Shown here: in pieces, positions 34,301 to 49,300 of the stretch
Position numbering within the stretch: position 1 is the first letter of the stretch
Layout: each line of letters opens with the position of its first letter
Source: Sisyra terminalis
Taxonomy: Eukaryota > Arthropoda > Insecta > Neuroptera > Sisyridae
DNA length: 64,000 nucleotides
NCBI GenBank assembly: GCA_958496175.1
Contig: OY292275.1
Coordinates: 44,841,701 to 44,905,700, forward strand
Direction of reading: 5' to 3'
Position numbers and translations under genes: made by a program
Notes under the pieces: generated by a model
Database searches by the model: none
What the model saw: only the letters and a program-made list of their open reading frames with translations
What the model was told of the DNA's origin: nothing

Positions 34301-37300
34301 ATTGATAATTAACGTGAAAATAAACAATAATGTTGAAAAAAGTACCAATTTTGACTTATTCTATAGAGTTTGTGGGGTTTCGGCTGAAAAATTTTTACCA
34401 AAAAATTAAAAAACTCAATAAAAGGATGTGATTTTTATGTACCCCGTTACGTAACTAAGCCATTCCCGAAATCCTATTTCACTAAAATCGAAAATTCGAG
34501 GTCCTTCCCCCATTTTTGGAGAAATTTTTTGCCACCTTAATTGAGTGACCTCCTCAAGCAGATGATCAAAAAATAAAATGAAAAATATTTAACTCTTAAA
34601 GAACCCCTAAAGCCTGGAACTGTTCGATTGAATATTTCGACCAAGAAAACTTTGTAAACAAGAATTAATGGCATTATAAGCGATGAGGAATATAAATCAA
34701 TCTTTAGAAATTAGAAAAAGTGCTGACACCAACGGGAATCGAACATGGGACCTCGGTATTAGCAGCACTGTACATATCTACTGAGCCATAAGATATATGA
34801 AAATGTCGTTAAAACTTATAATACGTGTGAACAAATTTAAGAGAGTTGGAGAAAATTGAAAATTTTATCTTTCAAAATAATTAAATTTTCCCAAAAATAA
34901 TCGAACCATACCTGTTTTTTCACGTTATCATCGGAAAAGTTGTCGAAAAATATAGCATCATTTCAAGGTTTTTCATCCTTGTTTTTTTGGTAAAACAAAT
35001 TTGTATTTCAGTAACATTAGGTAAATCGTAAATTTAAATGCTTAATAAAATTTCATCCAATTTTGTCAAAATTTTTATAAGTATAGTAAAATATTTCTCC
35101 GAAAAATTCAGATGTAAATCTTGACCAACCGGATTTACAAAGCCTTATAAATTTTCATAAAATCTTGCTTTATTCCTGATTTTTTTCTTAAATTTTACCT
35201 GCTATGATTTGATTAAGCTCATAAATTACATAAAACTGAAAAGCTTTGAAGACTACATACAAAAGGTTTGGCTTCAATGTCTTCTGCGTATTAATCAAAA
35301 GATTAATTTTCAAATAGTTTTTCTCAAGTTTCTCTACGATACTTTATTAATAATTTCGACTCTAATAGGGTAAGAAATTTGAAACTCATGTAACATATAT
35401 TCAAACAGTGCGAACTTCAAACATTCTTAGAAACAGAATATCATACGAGAGACTTTAACTATAGATTCCCAAATTCCCAAGTCAAATTTTAAGTCTCATC
35501 CGTTATACATAAAGTTGAGAAGTTATGAAACCAACGACGTCTAATTTATATTGACTTGTCTTGATGGAAATTCTTTCTTTTCTTATTTTTATGATTTTAT
35601 ATTAGATTTTTGTAAAAGATTTGGGTGGTATGCATGAGGATGTTGTGGTTGATAGATTTGTTTCATTGGGGGTTGAAACAAGAAGGAGTGGAACGTACCA
35701 GAGTCGAACATAATTTCGCTGATCATGATCCATTTTGATGCAAAACTGAGATGCATTTTAACGAATTTCCCGACGCGATGATGCAATTTTATGCTGACAT
35801 TTCTAGATGTTTCAAATATTCTGTCTTCCATGTAAGTGTAAATGATTGGCTCGCCGTAGAACAAAATTCCACCAATGCTGAACCATATTTTCGCCTCGGA
35901 AAATACCTGCGAAATATATAATCGATGAGGTTGCTATTTCAATATTACCTTTATGCATGTATGGCATATGTGCAAAACGTATATCTGTATATATTCACAT
36001 GAGCGAAATTGAAAATACCTGAACATCTCTTGTAAATTGATTGTTACAGTAAATATGAACTTCGGTAAACTCCCTCACGTTATCGAACTCAAAAATGATT
36101 TCGACGGGACCATCTCGTGTGTCGTTGCGCCACCCGACCCACCCCTGTCCTTGGTCATAGTAGCCCGCTTTGAAGTTATCTGGACCGAATTTTCCGTCGG
36201 TTAGCTGACCCAAACCTCGTTTTAATTTTCCATCCCAATATCCGTCGTATGTCGCGTCGAAAAATTCCCACCCTGTTCCACGTTTATCGCCTTGCGGTAT
36301 CGAGTAACTAACGACACCATCTGCAACAACAATATTCCTCAATACAAAAGATAAAAACACAGAAAAAGCACAAAAACAATGTAAATTGATCACTTTTTTT
36401 AAAAATTGAAAACAAAAAATTAACTATAAATAGGCAAAACTGGACTAAAGAATTGATTTAGTTAAAGTTCTTATTCGATTCAAGTTTAATTTTTGCAACT
36501 TTCCATTCCTCCGAAGGTTGAAATTCAATTTTCCAACACTAACTTTTAAACAGCAATTAGAAAAGCTATAGAATTTATTAATTTCGCAGCTGTAATAATA
36601 GTTAACTTTGAAAGTGAAATTTGATAAAATCATTAATTAAATTTGAACATTTTAATCCATTAAAAATACAAATCCAACGACGGAGTCACTACTTTTAAGA
36701 ATCGTATTCAATTGACTCATCGTTAGGGGTAGTTTTATGCTCGTTTAAATTGATTTTATTTTTCATTAAGTAGGGGTTGTTGTTTGAATGTATTTTCAAA
36801 TAATTTCTAAGAAAAGCCCGTAAATTAATTAATTAATCTCAACCCTTAAATTATGTTGACTAAATCGACCAGCGAAGAAAATTGTTAAGAATTAATAAAA
36901 GTGATTTTACAGAAGAAAATAATGAAGAAACTTGATTTATTTAAGTGAATTTTTTTAATTAAAAACGCTTATATTTACTTATTATAATTTATCACTTAAG
37001 CATTTCTATAAATGAGACTTACTTCAATTGATTTTTGTTGAAAAAAAATAAAATGAATATATTTTCCTAGGTGTCTAAATGCTTGGAATATTATTCCAAA
37101 GTTTTCTAGCGATTGGAAATTGAAAATTTTAATAAGAAACCAATGCTAATAAAATATAAACTAATTTTTTTTAGCTCTATTTTTGAAATTGGTGGTTATG
37201 ACTTTTCATAAACTAAGGCATCGATTTTTCTGAAGCTAGTTATCAAAAAAGAAGATTAAATGATTCAGAGGAAACCCGTATCCAGCTAAAATTGGAATAG

Positions 37301-40300
37301 ATATTCAAAAGGTTAGTACTAAAGAAAATTTATTAAATTTTCATCGAAAGATTGAAGAAGAATGCAATTTATAATTGTAAAAAGTATTGTTAATTTTTAA
37401 ATACCTAAAGGAAATTTATCTTTTTAACAAAAATTTATTTTTAATTTAAACTACATCATCCAATCATAAAAATCTAAAATATTTATTTCTTAAATTTTTA
37501 TGATACAACTAATAGTTGGGAAGAAAGCATCGAAGCCGAAGGAGAAAAAGTATCATCAAAATATTAGGCCGACAAAATTTGGATAATTGTGTTTGCATAG
37601 TATGATCCTGTTGATTATCCTTTTGGATGTTGTTCTATGGCTTTTAATTAGTTTCTATAGCTTTACATGTTTTTAACAATTGCATTGATGTTGGTTTTCG
37701 CGTTGAAAGCTTTCTTTTCATGTTCGTTATTTATTATTTTAATGAATGATGATGAAAGTGTACATTTTCTGGTGTATTATACATCAGTATTATATACACA
37801 GTAAAAGAAAAATAACCCTAACCTTTGCTAGTCATAAACCAAGGTTGATTCTTTGTAAATTGTTAATTACTATCACTTTATAATAACCAAGGTCTTTAAT
37901 GACTCTAGAGCTAATAAAAGTTCGTAAATCAAGAAATATTGAAATTTGTTCACTACAAGATATAAATTCAACACCAAACAGTATTGGAGCGGCCACCTTG
38001 CCCACTCGGCCACCAGTAGGCGTTAAAGGGGATTGATATAAAGAAAAAATCGAATTATAAAAGATTCAATACGAAAACATAATCGACAACACTGTTATAA
38101 TGTGGAATTTTTAAGAATTAAGCCCTTTTTATTGACTAAAACTTTCCCTGAAATCGTTAGTTGAATTATAAAATATCTAATTACTAAATAAAATTTGCGG
38201 TCTTTTAATAGACCACCAGTCAACGGTTTTAATCTTAATAGTGAAAACTACAACCCTAATACAAGTATTATTGCGACCTCAACCGTAAAATTATTTTCTT
38301 TCATAGGCCTTATTGTATTTCCTACTGCCGTTGTTTGCCATATTTGCCACTGTTATAAATCGTAATGATTAATGTAAATATCTTACATGTAGAATGTATT
38401 TTCATTGTTAGAAACTGACTAGAACATAACTAAAGCATTATGTTTAATCATATAATATGTAATTATATTTTGCCCCTGGCAAATCGCCATTCCAACCCCG
38501 CCGGGGTCGCGACTCACAAGCATAGAATCACTGGACTAAATGCTGTGTACATTCCGAGTTTCTCGATGGAAATATAAAATTTCGACCAAGAAAATTGTAA
38601 ACACATCCTTCCTCTAAAAATTGATTCATAACTAGAACCACCTTTCTAGGGATCATGTTTGTAGAAAAAATGTCTTGGTTAGACCTCAATAAAATTCTAC
38701 TAAAATATAAGAATTATTTTGTGTTTTAGGGCGTGTTACATAAATAATTAAAAAAATTTTCTTCTAAGTAAATTCAAAACTTTGTTTACTTAAATATAAA
38801 AAAAAAACAGTTCAAATTTCAAGTTTTAATATTAATATTCAAAGTTTACATATTTCACGTTTTTATTTCCGTAAAAACGACAAAAGAATAACTGTTTTTC
38901 CATCTAAAGATTTATATAACTAGCGAACAAAGCATCCGACAAAGTATCTAGAAATATATATTTTTAAGAAATCAAAAGTTTCACAAAACCAGCTTTATAC
39001 ATTTTTTTTTTCATAAATTCACGAGTTTATTCAAACTTCTGTCCCCCCGTTATCTACTATATTTAAGTATAAGCGTAATATTTATACATATAATTATATA
39101 AACACTGACCTTTAATACCTTTTAAGGAACCAAGTAATTTTTAGGGATTAAAGTATTATAACATCATAGTAGATCTATAGGTATTTCCTCTAAAATAGTT
39201 TACCTGATATTCGAATGAAATATAAGTACTTGTTTAGAGATATAAACTTTTTTGTAGAACATTTGTTTTACCTGACAAAATTGCCAAAATTTGTACGATG
39301 GGTTATTGGCAAGTTATGAAATCAAAGGAGCTAATTTTTACATCGTCTCATTTTTGAAGTTATCCTTCTTAAGCGGCGTTATGAAAAAATAATTAGACTG
39401 AATTTTAAATAAAATGTAACACAAATGTGACAAATGTTACTACCCGACTAGAAATTGTCCCCATGTTTATGTAGGGACCCAACTGGGCATTGATGGGGCA
39501 AGCCCTATTGGGTTATTCCGATTGGGATATAATCGGGTACCTGTCGGGTAAACCCACTATGAAGATGAAAAAATTTTGGTTGGGCTTACCCAATATAATA
39601 ATTGGGAACTTGTTGGGCAAGATCAACGTTAAAATTAATATCTCGCTCTCGGGTTGACCCAATAGGGATATGATTGGCAACTATCGGCATATCCTAACAT
39701 AAAAATTAATGCTTCAATTACAATACAAATTTTTTTTTTTAAACGAATTAATAATTTTTTTTCATATTTTTGTTTTTTATTAGTATAATTTTCATAAGTA
39801 TCACTTTTATATCGTTACAATTATTTTTAATACTATGTTTAAAAAAACCGTTGACAAAAATTGAAAAATATTGGTTCTATTCAAATTGTATATCTACATT
39901 ACATTAGTATATCTTTTGAAGAAATTGAGTCCCAATACAATTCATACCGTTGATAATCCAGAAATATTAAAGGCTTTAAAGTCGGTCTTACGTGGTGCGC
40001 GAGATTGGGACGGCCATGGTCTCATTCGTAAAATAAATAAAGAAAATGACTTAGATAAGTAAAAATAATAATTTTAATCAAGTTTAAATAAATTTTCTCT
40101 GTGTTGGGATTTTCTTGGGTTGGCCCACAGATTCTGTAGGGCTTACCCATTCGGAATCCTGTGAGGTATACCTACAATTGAGATACTGTTGGGTTTACTC
40201 TGTTGGAACCCTATAGAACTAGTCCTGTTGGGATCCTTTTCAGTTTTGCGTGACATCCTAATGTTGGGTTCCCAATTGGGAACCCAATCGGATCCCAACA

Positions 40301-43300
40301 AGTCTTTATGAGATTTTTCTAGTCGGGTATAGTAGAAAGTAGCTCGCAAACGGTTAGTGAGAAACTTCAAGAGGGTGAAAGCTGGCCGATTTTTGAGAGG
40401 AATTCGTGTAGTAAAACGACTAATAGCACTAAAAAAAACAATAAAAAAATTCATAACACTGTATTGAGACTAATATCTCTAATATTATAGTAATCACAAA
40501 TCACTTATAACAGGTGTACCAGTTCAGGCACTACCGGAAGAGGCTACGGCAGTGGATTGAAAACATCTTTTTAATTTTACCAAAGAAGTATAACCCTTAG
40601 TAGGGGCAAAAAGGGATGCTGAGGGGCAAAATGGTCCTGTAATTATTTTAAGTATTTAACAAGTGTTATGAATTAATAACAGTATTTGAATCAATGAAAT
40701 ATTTCTGAACTTTCATTTGGAAAATTTTATTAGTCATTTTAAAGATAACATAAAACTCTTCTTTCTTTATAATAATATTGACATTAATTGTAACATAAGT
40801 AATATTTTTTACCTTTATCTTAACTTAATCAAACTCATTGTTTCCTGAATAATAATTATAACAAACGAATTAAATGTACCCTCGGTTAGAAATACAGTTT
40901 TCATGGGCCCATTGCTTGTAAAGATTGCGTTAAATCCAACCTTCACGTGGCTGGGTAAGGAAAAGGTCCACGTGGATCTTTTTATCCCAGTTACGTTCAA
41001 GTGTTTTTACTAGGTTATAACTAGTTTACTGTTTAAATTAGCTAAAAACTAATAATAAATCCTGAAATACCACTAAATCTCTTATACAATTAAATTATGT
41101 TTTAGTCTAGTCAAAGCAATATTACTGCTGGAAACCAAAAAGAATAATAATTAAAATCTTTACTTTTGTAAAAATATCGAGGTGCCATCATAAATCTCCT
41201 ATCTGTGATGTAACTTAACTGCCAGGGTGGCCTCGAAATGCTTCTTACACTTTCTCATCCCTATCATTATAGTTAAATAGAGCAATATGCCACTAGTATT
41301 TTAGATACTCATGGTGACCCTTTATACCCGCGGACCTTTAAGCCCCACTCTACCCTACGCCGCTTTTACTTCCTATGTTATTTTCTATGTACCGACTTAT
41401 CTAATATATACTAACCATATATATCATTTGCTAGAAACATTTTATTTTTCAGAATTAAAAGATCTTTAATTCATTTCAAGGAATCGTAGTTTAGAAAATA
41501 CTAACGCTTATTGAAACTGGTTTTCATTTTATAAAATCAGAACATTCTAAAAGGATGCTGAAAGGTTTTCATAAAGCTCATACGTATTGAATTTACGCCT
41601 GCAAAAAATTGCAAGGAAAATTCCTAGTAACATTCGTATATATGAGTAGGTATAAAGGGAGAGAATGGCACAAATGTTATTTACCATTTTAAATTTTAAA
41701 CAAGTTCTATATTTATGTTCTATTTCAATTCTTTCTGTCATGAATATTTGATAAAGTTTTGGAAGATTTATCATGGAAAAGTGTATACGACTGAGGAAAT
41801 AATAAAAATTGAACATTTTTATTTTGAAACGAAACCATTCAACTGTGTTCCGTTTGCAAACAGAGAGTGTAGGAAAAAAAAGTGAAAAAAAAAAAACAAT
41901 ATTCACTACCGAATTAATGGAAGCAACGTCTTTTGTTGTTGCCAGATAGAATTGTTGGATTTAAAGTTACACTTTTGTCTCACAATTGACATTCCATTTA
42001 TTTTTAGAATACCGAATAAATTTGAAAAACCTTAATAATGATTTATATTTTGTTCTCGATTTACGTGAATTTCATTCAAGCACTGACAATTATTTTCAGA
42101 ATTCAATTGAAACATGAAACAGACGTCAGTATTAACTTTTCAATTTATGTACGAGCAATGAGGATTACTATTTTTCTCAATTAAAAATCAAATATCATGG
42201 AATATTTTATGATTCAATTTAAGCATCAATAATCCAATTAAAAAGAAATGAACGCAGGTTTTAAATTTCAACTTCAGAAAATCAAAAGTTTTTTAATTGC
42301 TCGGAGGTGTTTTAAATGGTACATTATGCAACTCAATTAACACGTAAATACGCCGGTTCCCTATACCTATACGAGTAGTTTTATAGTCTTCTCTTGATTT
42401 ATACATATTTATAAAAATAATCTACTTCAGAAGCGCTAAAAAATGAACATTGGGGCTTTACTAATGTTTTTTAAAAAATATTTTGAAGTTTGAACCATGC
42501 CAATTTGTATCCGGTTTTTTTCTTAAGCCATTGTGATGATACACAAATAAAGCATTAGAAAACTGAAATTTGAAAATTCTTCAATGATTTTTCAAACGGC
42601 ACCTTAAAGTTGATGTTGCATCATATCTTTCATAATATACCTATGCTGAACATCGGTGGCGAATTTACCAGCAGGCTGAGTAGGCTTCAGCCTAGGGCGG
42701 AAAATTTTGCTTAAAAATTTGCTAATCACAGGAAAAGTTGATGTAATAACGGCGATAAAGCACAAATTATAATTCCATTGATAGAAAAAAATGTAATTAT
42801 AAAATGTATTAGTATGACTGCGAAATAGGGTATCGAATTTCAAGTCAGTAGGGGCGGTAAAGTGAATAGCCTATTATTTATTTATTCATCAAATAGAACA
42901 ACTACAGATTTTACAGACCATTTAATAAATCTGATTTAGAACTAAAATTACTTTTTTATATTGCATTTTTAAGGGGTTATATAGAGTTAGAATTTTAAAA
43001 AAATCGATTTTTTTTTATTTTTTTTTTTTTCTTAATGTAAATATATTTAAGAATATATACAGAAAATTTCATATCGTTCCGGATAATATTGTCGATGTTA
43101 CACGCAAATTTGAAAAGCCGTTTTTATCCTATGTAAAGTGCTTTTCAAACTTTAAACGCGTTTTTTTCAAAATGGAGTTTTCAAAGTCGGTGACCAACAT
43201 TACTCCAAAACGGCTAAACCGATTAGTCTCAAATTTTGACACGATTTTCTTAAATATATTCTTTAGTAATTAATCGAAGATTTTTTCTCACCGATAAATA

Positions 43301-46300
43301 TTTTTTTTTTCAACAATTGAAGGCTGAAATTTTGGTCAAAAATGTTTTTTTTTTTGAGAAACCGTCATTTTGTCAAAAAATTTTATTTTGCTAGTTCCTT
43401 CGATTAATTACTAGATTTAACAATACTTTAACGAAATCGGTTTGGTTTTTTAAATTCAGAGGATTCAGTTCAAAGATATAGTGGTCACCGCAAAACGTCT
43501 TTTTTGAGAGGAGCTCCCGTAGATCAGCTGTAGCTCCTTTCCAAATGAATATTTTTACTAATACTAAGTCTTAAAATACAGTTAAAAGATACCATAATAT
43601 GTGTACAAATTTTTAGATCAATAAATTTAAAAGTTTTCTCTGAAAAAATTCTGGAAAATTCGCTTTTTTTCGACCTTCTAACTGTATATAACCCCTTAAT
43701 AGATAACAATTAAAAATTGCACCTTCCTTGACTTCTGTGATGGTAATTTTAAAAGACAAAGCTAATTGAATGGAATTATAAGGTCTTAGAAATGAATCGG
43801 GTAAATGAGTTGAGTTAATAAGTGGAGTGATGCGAGATGATTACTCGAGTAATTAAATCGACAGAATGATTCGAAAAGATTAGTCAAGTTGACTGTATGA
43901 GACGATGCTTCGGAATTTCTTGATGAACATAAAACTAAAAAGTATAGACATATCATTATGACCCCTAAAATTGGTTCAAAGCTTAAAGTAAAAGACAGTG
44001 TGACAAGTGTTTGAAAAAGCATAAACTTCACCTATAGCTGAATTTTTTTATTGACTTAATTGATTTTTTTCGTAGTTAGAAAGATAATACATCTTAAAAA
44101 CATGTTTTATGGAAAAAAATTTGGCTTTAACTAACTCCAAAATACCCACAAAAATAAACTTTACAAATTTAGTAGGTTTTGAAGTACTCTTTAGTCGCTT
44201 TAGTCTATACCTATATCGTAAAACAAAAAATGAATCAAATCATAATTAAAATAAATTTCTTTCCAAACAATGGTAGTTATGGTAATGATTGTCTTCAAAA
44301 AAGAAAGATAAAGAGGAATTAGAATATTAAATTATAAAACTAAGATTGATTATGCTGTTGTGTAAAAATAATTAGATATTAAATACGTATAAATTAACAA
44401 ATCAGAAACATTTTAAATAACAGGAAAACTGAAAAAATTTAAAAAATATGGGTATTCCGACATAGGCGCTCGCATTAAAAGCATCCCGACATAAGTGCTA
44501 TCAACAAGTGCGCTTCCCGACGAAAGCGCTCCAGATAATAAAAATTTAGTCATTTTAAGTTATGGTTAAGGATATGATCATAAATATTGTTTTGAATTGG
44601 GAGTTGAAATAATTAATAAATCTAAATAATTAATCCGGTAAATTAAGAAAGTACACTCTGAATTTTTAAAAGCTAAGAGTTTAAGGATCGGTATTTTTAT
44701 ATCTAGATAATGATATTTATCTTTTGGTTAAAATTTATCCGGAAGATAGAGGAAACATTCTTATTTTCAACTTAGAATAGTGATTTGTGTAGAATTTATC
44801 TAGCAGATAAATTTATCTATCCATGAGGGAAAATACCGAACTTAAGTGTTGCGCATTTAACTGTTTCATGTCCTCATGCCGAGTAATGTTTTTCCTTTAA
44901 GATCAAAGCAATTCAAAAAAAATTAAAATTTTAAATGAGAAAAAAGGTAAAGCAAAATATTACTAACAATTAGCAGTTCGGTACATATAAGAATATAAAA
45001 AATAGAAAAAAAATTACTCACCATTCCAATTGCATCCATAAAGCTCAACTCTCATACAAACAGTTCTCCGATGGTAGCTGTACGGCAGAAATCGAATTTT
45101 GCTTGCCCATATCGGAGGATTTAACGAATATTTTGCTTCCAAGTAAGTATTGGTATTGGCAGTAATCACCTAAAGTAGAAAACAAATCAAATTTTAGTAT
45201 ATTTGTGGTATGAATTTCAGCACAACTAAAATGAAAGCATCGTGCTTTGTTAAGTCAATGTTTTATTTTCGTATAAAGAAATTTGAAATACATTTTCAAA
45301 AATTAATTCTTACTTCTTCCCCTTTATAATCGTGGTAACGAAACCATTTTCCCAGTTTTGGTCTCCAATATTCCAGCATATACGCCTCGGTGAATTCCAC
45401 CCCTTGGCCATTACCAAAACGGCCCTGACTTCCAGTGGCCGTTATTAAATGTACTGTATGCAAATTTATTTCAATCCATTCTTTCGGCTCCTTGGTAATT
45501 TGGTTCTTCGGACACCAGGCGCCGCCATTTCGCTCCTGACGCATCCTAAATATTTAAGCCAAATATTCAATTAATAATTAATTAAATCTGAATTATTTCC
45601 TGAGACAATTTCACTCGGTTGCCTCTCTACACTGTGGCCGTGGATACAATTACAAATTTACATTAGAAATAAAGTCCTTTTGACATTGTTTCATTGGGAA
45701 AATGTGATCGGCCAAGTGTTATGGGGTACATATTTAATTATAATTAACGCTCTTCCATAAATTTAATTAAACCTTACCGGCCATGCTGAGGTCCAACATT
45801 ACTACTGTCAAAGGAAGAACTGGCAGTAATATCTTGGTCTAATATCGCCCCATTTTCCATGCCCAATGGCGCTATACATTGTGCTGTAAAGTAATATAAT
45901 TATTAATTAATTGACATGGTTAAATAATTTAATTTCACTTCTACTTGGCAAAGAAACCGATCGAATACAACCTCGAATGAGGTCAACGATTGCAAAGAAT
46001 TTTCAATTTACAAGAGATTTACTCGGAAAATTCTCCGCAACGAAAAAGCATAATTCAATTGAAACTTTCAAAATTGCATTTGAAAATTGAAAAATACAAA
46101 GTTTCAAGTACTGAACTAAGCAGTAAGAGATTCAAATTTTGTGAAAGTTGGAAAATATTTGAAAAGCTTTTTATTTGTCATTTATTATAATAACGTGTAT
46201 GTGTTGGTGGATTTGGATTTGAAATTCTGCACGAAATTCAAGTGGGGATGCAAGAAATCGCAGGAAATTGAGAGCTTTGCAACTAAAGCAATTCGAAACT

Positions 46301-49300
46301 AAAAACGGCTGCAAGCTTAATACGCACTTGACCGGTTTTTTATATTATTGAATCGAATCTGAAATGAGATCTCAGTACAAGAGCTTAAACAAATATTTAT
46401 ATGGGTGCACGTTTTCACCCCTATCAAAGGATCAAATGTTTACAATTACAAATCTTTTAACAGTTGTTGAAATAACCTTTCCAAGAATGAAATGGTTGAT
46501 AAATTTTGTTCCAAAGACGGTCGGAAAAGTTTAAATAATCATACTACTTGATGAACTCTTGAATAAAATCTTAATCCTTACTAAAATATAAAGTATTTAA
46601 CTTTATAAATTTGAATAATTTTAGGTAGATTAAACGATATGAGAACATGCTTCACTTAAACACGGCAGTTAATTCGTTAAACTTATACACTTAACCATTT
46701 AAAGTTTTAGGGCTAACATTTTTAATTCACCGGGTTCTATGGAATTAACTTTTCAATGTACGAATAATCATTTATATACGCACGTATCGAACATCTGATG
46801 GTCAATGTAGTATATGGTTGCGGTTTTAAGTGCATGGCTTAAAGTTTTTCTGCCGTGTGTTTTCATCCCGATATATCGATAATTCACCTTAAGAAAGATC
46901 TCAAGAATGTGGAAAAAGAAATAAAACGATTCAAAGTTGCTTAATTAAAGATGTTATGGAGGTACAATCGGAGACAAAAGTACATAAAAAATCGTCAATA
47001 ATTGCATCGTATAGCATACTTTGAGACGAATAAATTGGTCGATACTTAAAAAACTGTATATAGCTTAAGAGAAAATTGGAAATTTCACCAACAATTTTAA
47101 ATAAAATTAGGAAGAAATAAAATATAGAAAATTTTTAACGATCTTTTTGAACTGGATATGCCTTGATTTCAACATAACATACCAAAGTATAAATGATTTG
47201 ATGCTCATAAGTTATGTATGTAGAGTTTTTTAATATGATTTAATTATAAATAAAACATTAAATTAGCATGTTTACAATTAAATAATAATAACAATTAAAT
47301 TAATAATTCAACATTAAATAAAATAATGAAAATGTGATAACGCGGTCGAATTTATAGGTTAAGAACGTTGCCAACTTTAGTATGTCTCTCTGACATGATA
47401 TGAATGAGCATGCGCGACATACTCAACATTTTGAAAATAAATTGTTCGACATATTTCATCATTTCCTGCTTCAAATTGTGCACTAATGAGTGTAAGAAAG
47501 ATAAATTATGCTTTTCGTTTTTATCTAATCAAATGTACTAACATAGCTGGTATTATATATAAGACGGTATGTCTTAGCTGACGACAATGTTGCTGCACTT
47601 TCGTATACATTTATTAATTTATGAAGTAAAAACTACATTTTCGGTCTGTTTATAATTTGTTTCTTAAAAACCGTATACTGAATTCAAATAAACTTATGCA
47701 ATATTAGTTCTCTAAAGTTTAAACTACATATTTAGAAAGTTTGGAATACCTGGTAGCAATTATTTTGCTAACAAAAATAAATTTAGTATGGCCGATCACC
47801 GAATCTCCATAAAATTAAGTGTAAAACCATAAGATTTTTAAATTGTAATAACTTTTTAACTAAGTCGTTAGACTTAGTGAATCGGTTTGAAATTTTCACA
47901 GGTGGTTTAGCATGAAATAAGGAGCATTTTTCAAAATTTTTAATTATCTCGTAGCACTTTAACAAACCTCCATAACATCTATAAGTGTATTTATTGAAAG
48001 CAGATACTACTTGAAAAATTTATTGAGAGGCCTATAATAATCGCAAATGTTCTATCTCTGAAAACGGATTTGTGAAAGTTACTGAATTACATCAGTGAAA
48101 TTCACTGATATGTTTTTAATAAACGAAAGTAGAAATGGTATTTATTACTTTGGATTTTTTGAGTAAATCATTTTGTGGTCGGAATAGTATTAAAAAATCA
48201 TACAATCGATGCAATTTTGAATAAAATAATAATCTTTCCTGACATTAAGTCATTATTGATTTTGCAAGCTTGAATAATTTTAGGTGAATTAAACATGTGG
48301 AGAAAACATGAGAACATGCTTCACTTAAACACAAACATTTAACTCGTTATACTTAAAAACTCAGTTAAAGATTTAACATTTTTAATTCGCCGGGTTCTAG
48401 GGGATGTAGCTTTTCAATATACGAATTATTATTTGTATATGTACCATACGTTATTCGAACATGTGACGGTATTTGTGGTTTTTATATGTATGACTTAAAG
48501 TGACACTGCTGCGTGTTTTCATGTCGATATATCAATATACATACAATCTATACCTCAAAAAAGATCGCACGAATGTGGACAAAGAAATGAAACGGATTCA
48601 ATTTCCTTAAGTGTATTTATTGGAAGCGATACTACTTGATTAATTTTTTTGAGAGGCATATAATAATCGCGAATATTCTATCTTTCGGGATTGTGAAATC
48701 ACTGTATTAAATCAGTGAAGTTCACTGATGTATTTCTAAAAACGAAAGTAGAATTTTTAAGTATTTATTGTTTTATAGATTTTTTCACTAAGTCGTTTTG
48801 TAGATTACTTTTTAAGTGCAAAAAATGAAATTAAAAACACATATTGCGATTCAAAATAGATAGGGAAGATTTGTTTCTACGACCACTAGTTTTGTACAAT
48901 GGGGAAAATCTTTTTATGAAATCCCAATTTAAATGCTTGCGCTCAATTAAAACGCATTGTCATCCCCATTGCGGAATACAAAAGAAACACATTGAAATCG
49001 TTTTCGAAAAACAATAATTTGAAATATTCGTAAAAGCAATTTTCTGCTCATTTGTGTAAAAGGGGAGCGTTTAATAGAGTCCGTCTAAATACAACGTCAC
49101 GACAATTATGTGGTTTCAAGCCCCTCATCACGACGTCTATATCAAAGGTAGCCACATTTGATGTCGTACCAAAGTCCCCTTTCTTCATGGCATGTGACGT
49201 CATAATATAATGGAAATGCATTTTCAGAACTTGACAGAGAAAAGAATTTGTGATTTGGAACTTCAAGGCACTGGAATTCCGTGGGAATTCTCGGGAAGCT

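Larger units (their letters stand above)
36321..45021. other. Ddr intron 4 (8.7 kb)
   Basis: No extra exon is needed, because the flanking exons join in phase at an aspartate codon inside the normal link between the two extracellular domains. The intron contains a SINE (37.9 kb), a TA-flanked element (39.4-40.3 kb), a TTAA-flanked element (43 kb) and small repeats. 40.3-42.9 kb shows nothing distinctive. Confidence 0.7.

Noticed and set aside
35699..36019. Possible frameshift between Ddr exons 5 and 6
   Set aside because: A careful count shows the exon 6 acceptor at 35907/35906 restores the frame exactly, giving DVQ-VFSEAKIWF.
38477..38540. GC-rich island CCCCGCCGGGGTCGCG as a regulatory site
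   Set aside because: Only about 20 bases are GC-rich and there is no gene start or repeat boundary next to it.
41547..41906. 119-codon minus-strand frame in Ddr intron 4
   Set aside because: Composition is typical of translated AT-rich DNA and there is no recognisable domain. The Ddr phases do not require it as an exon.
42640..42710. Sequence CATCGGTGGCGAATTTACC as a mobile element end
   Set aside because: It looks like part of a repeat, but I could not find a matching second end or target duplication.
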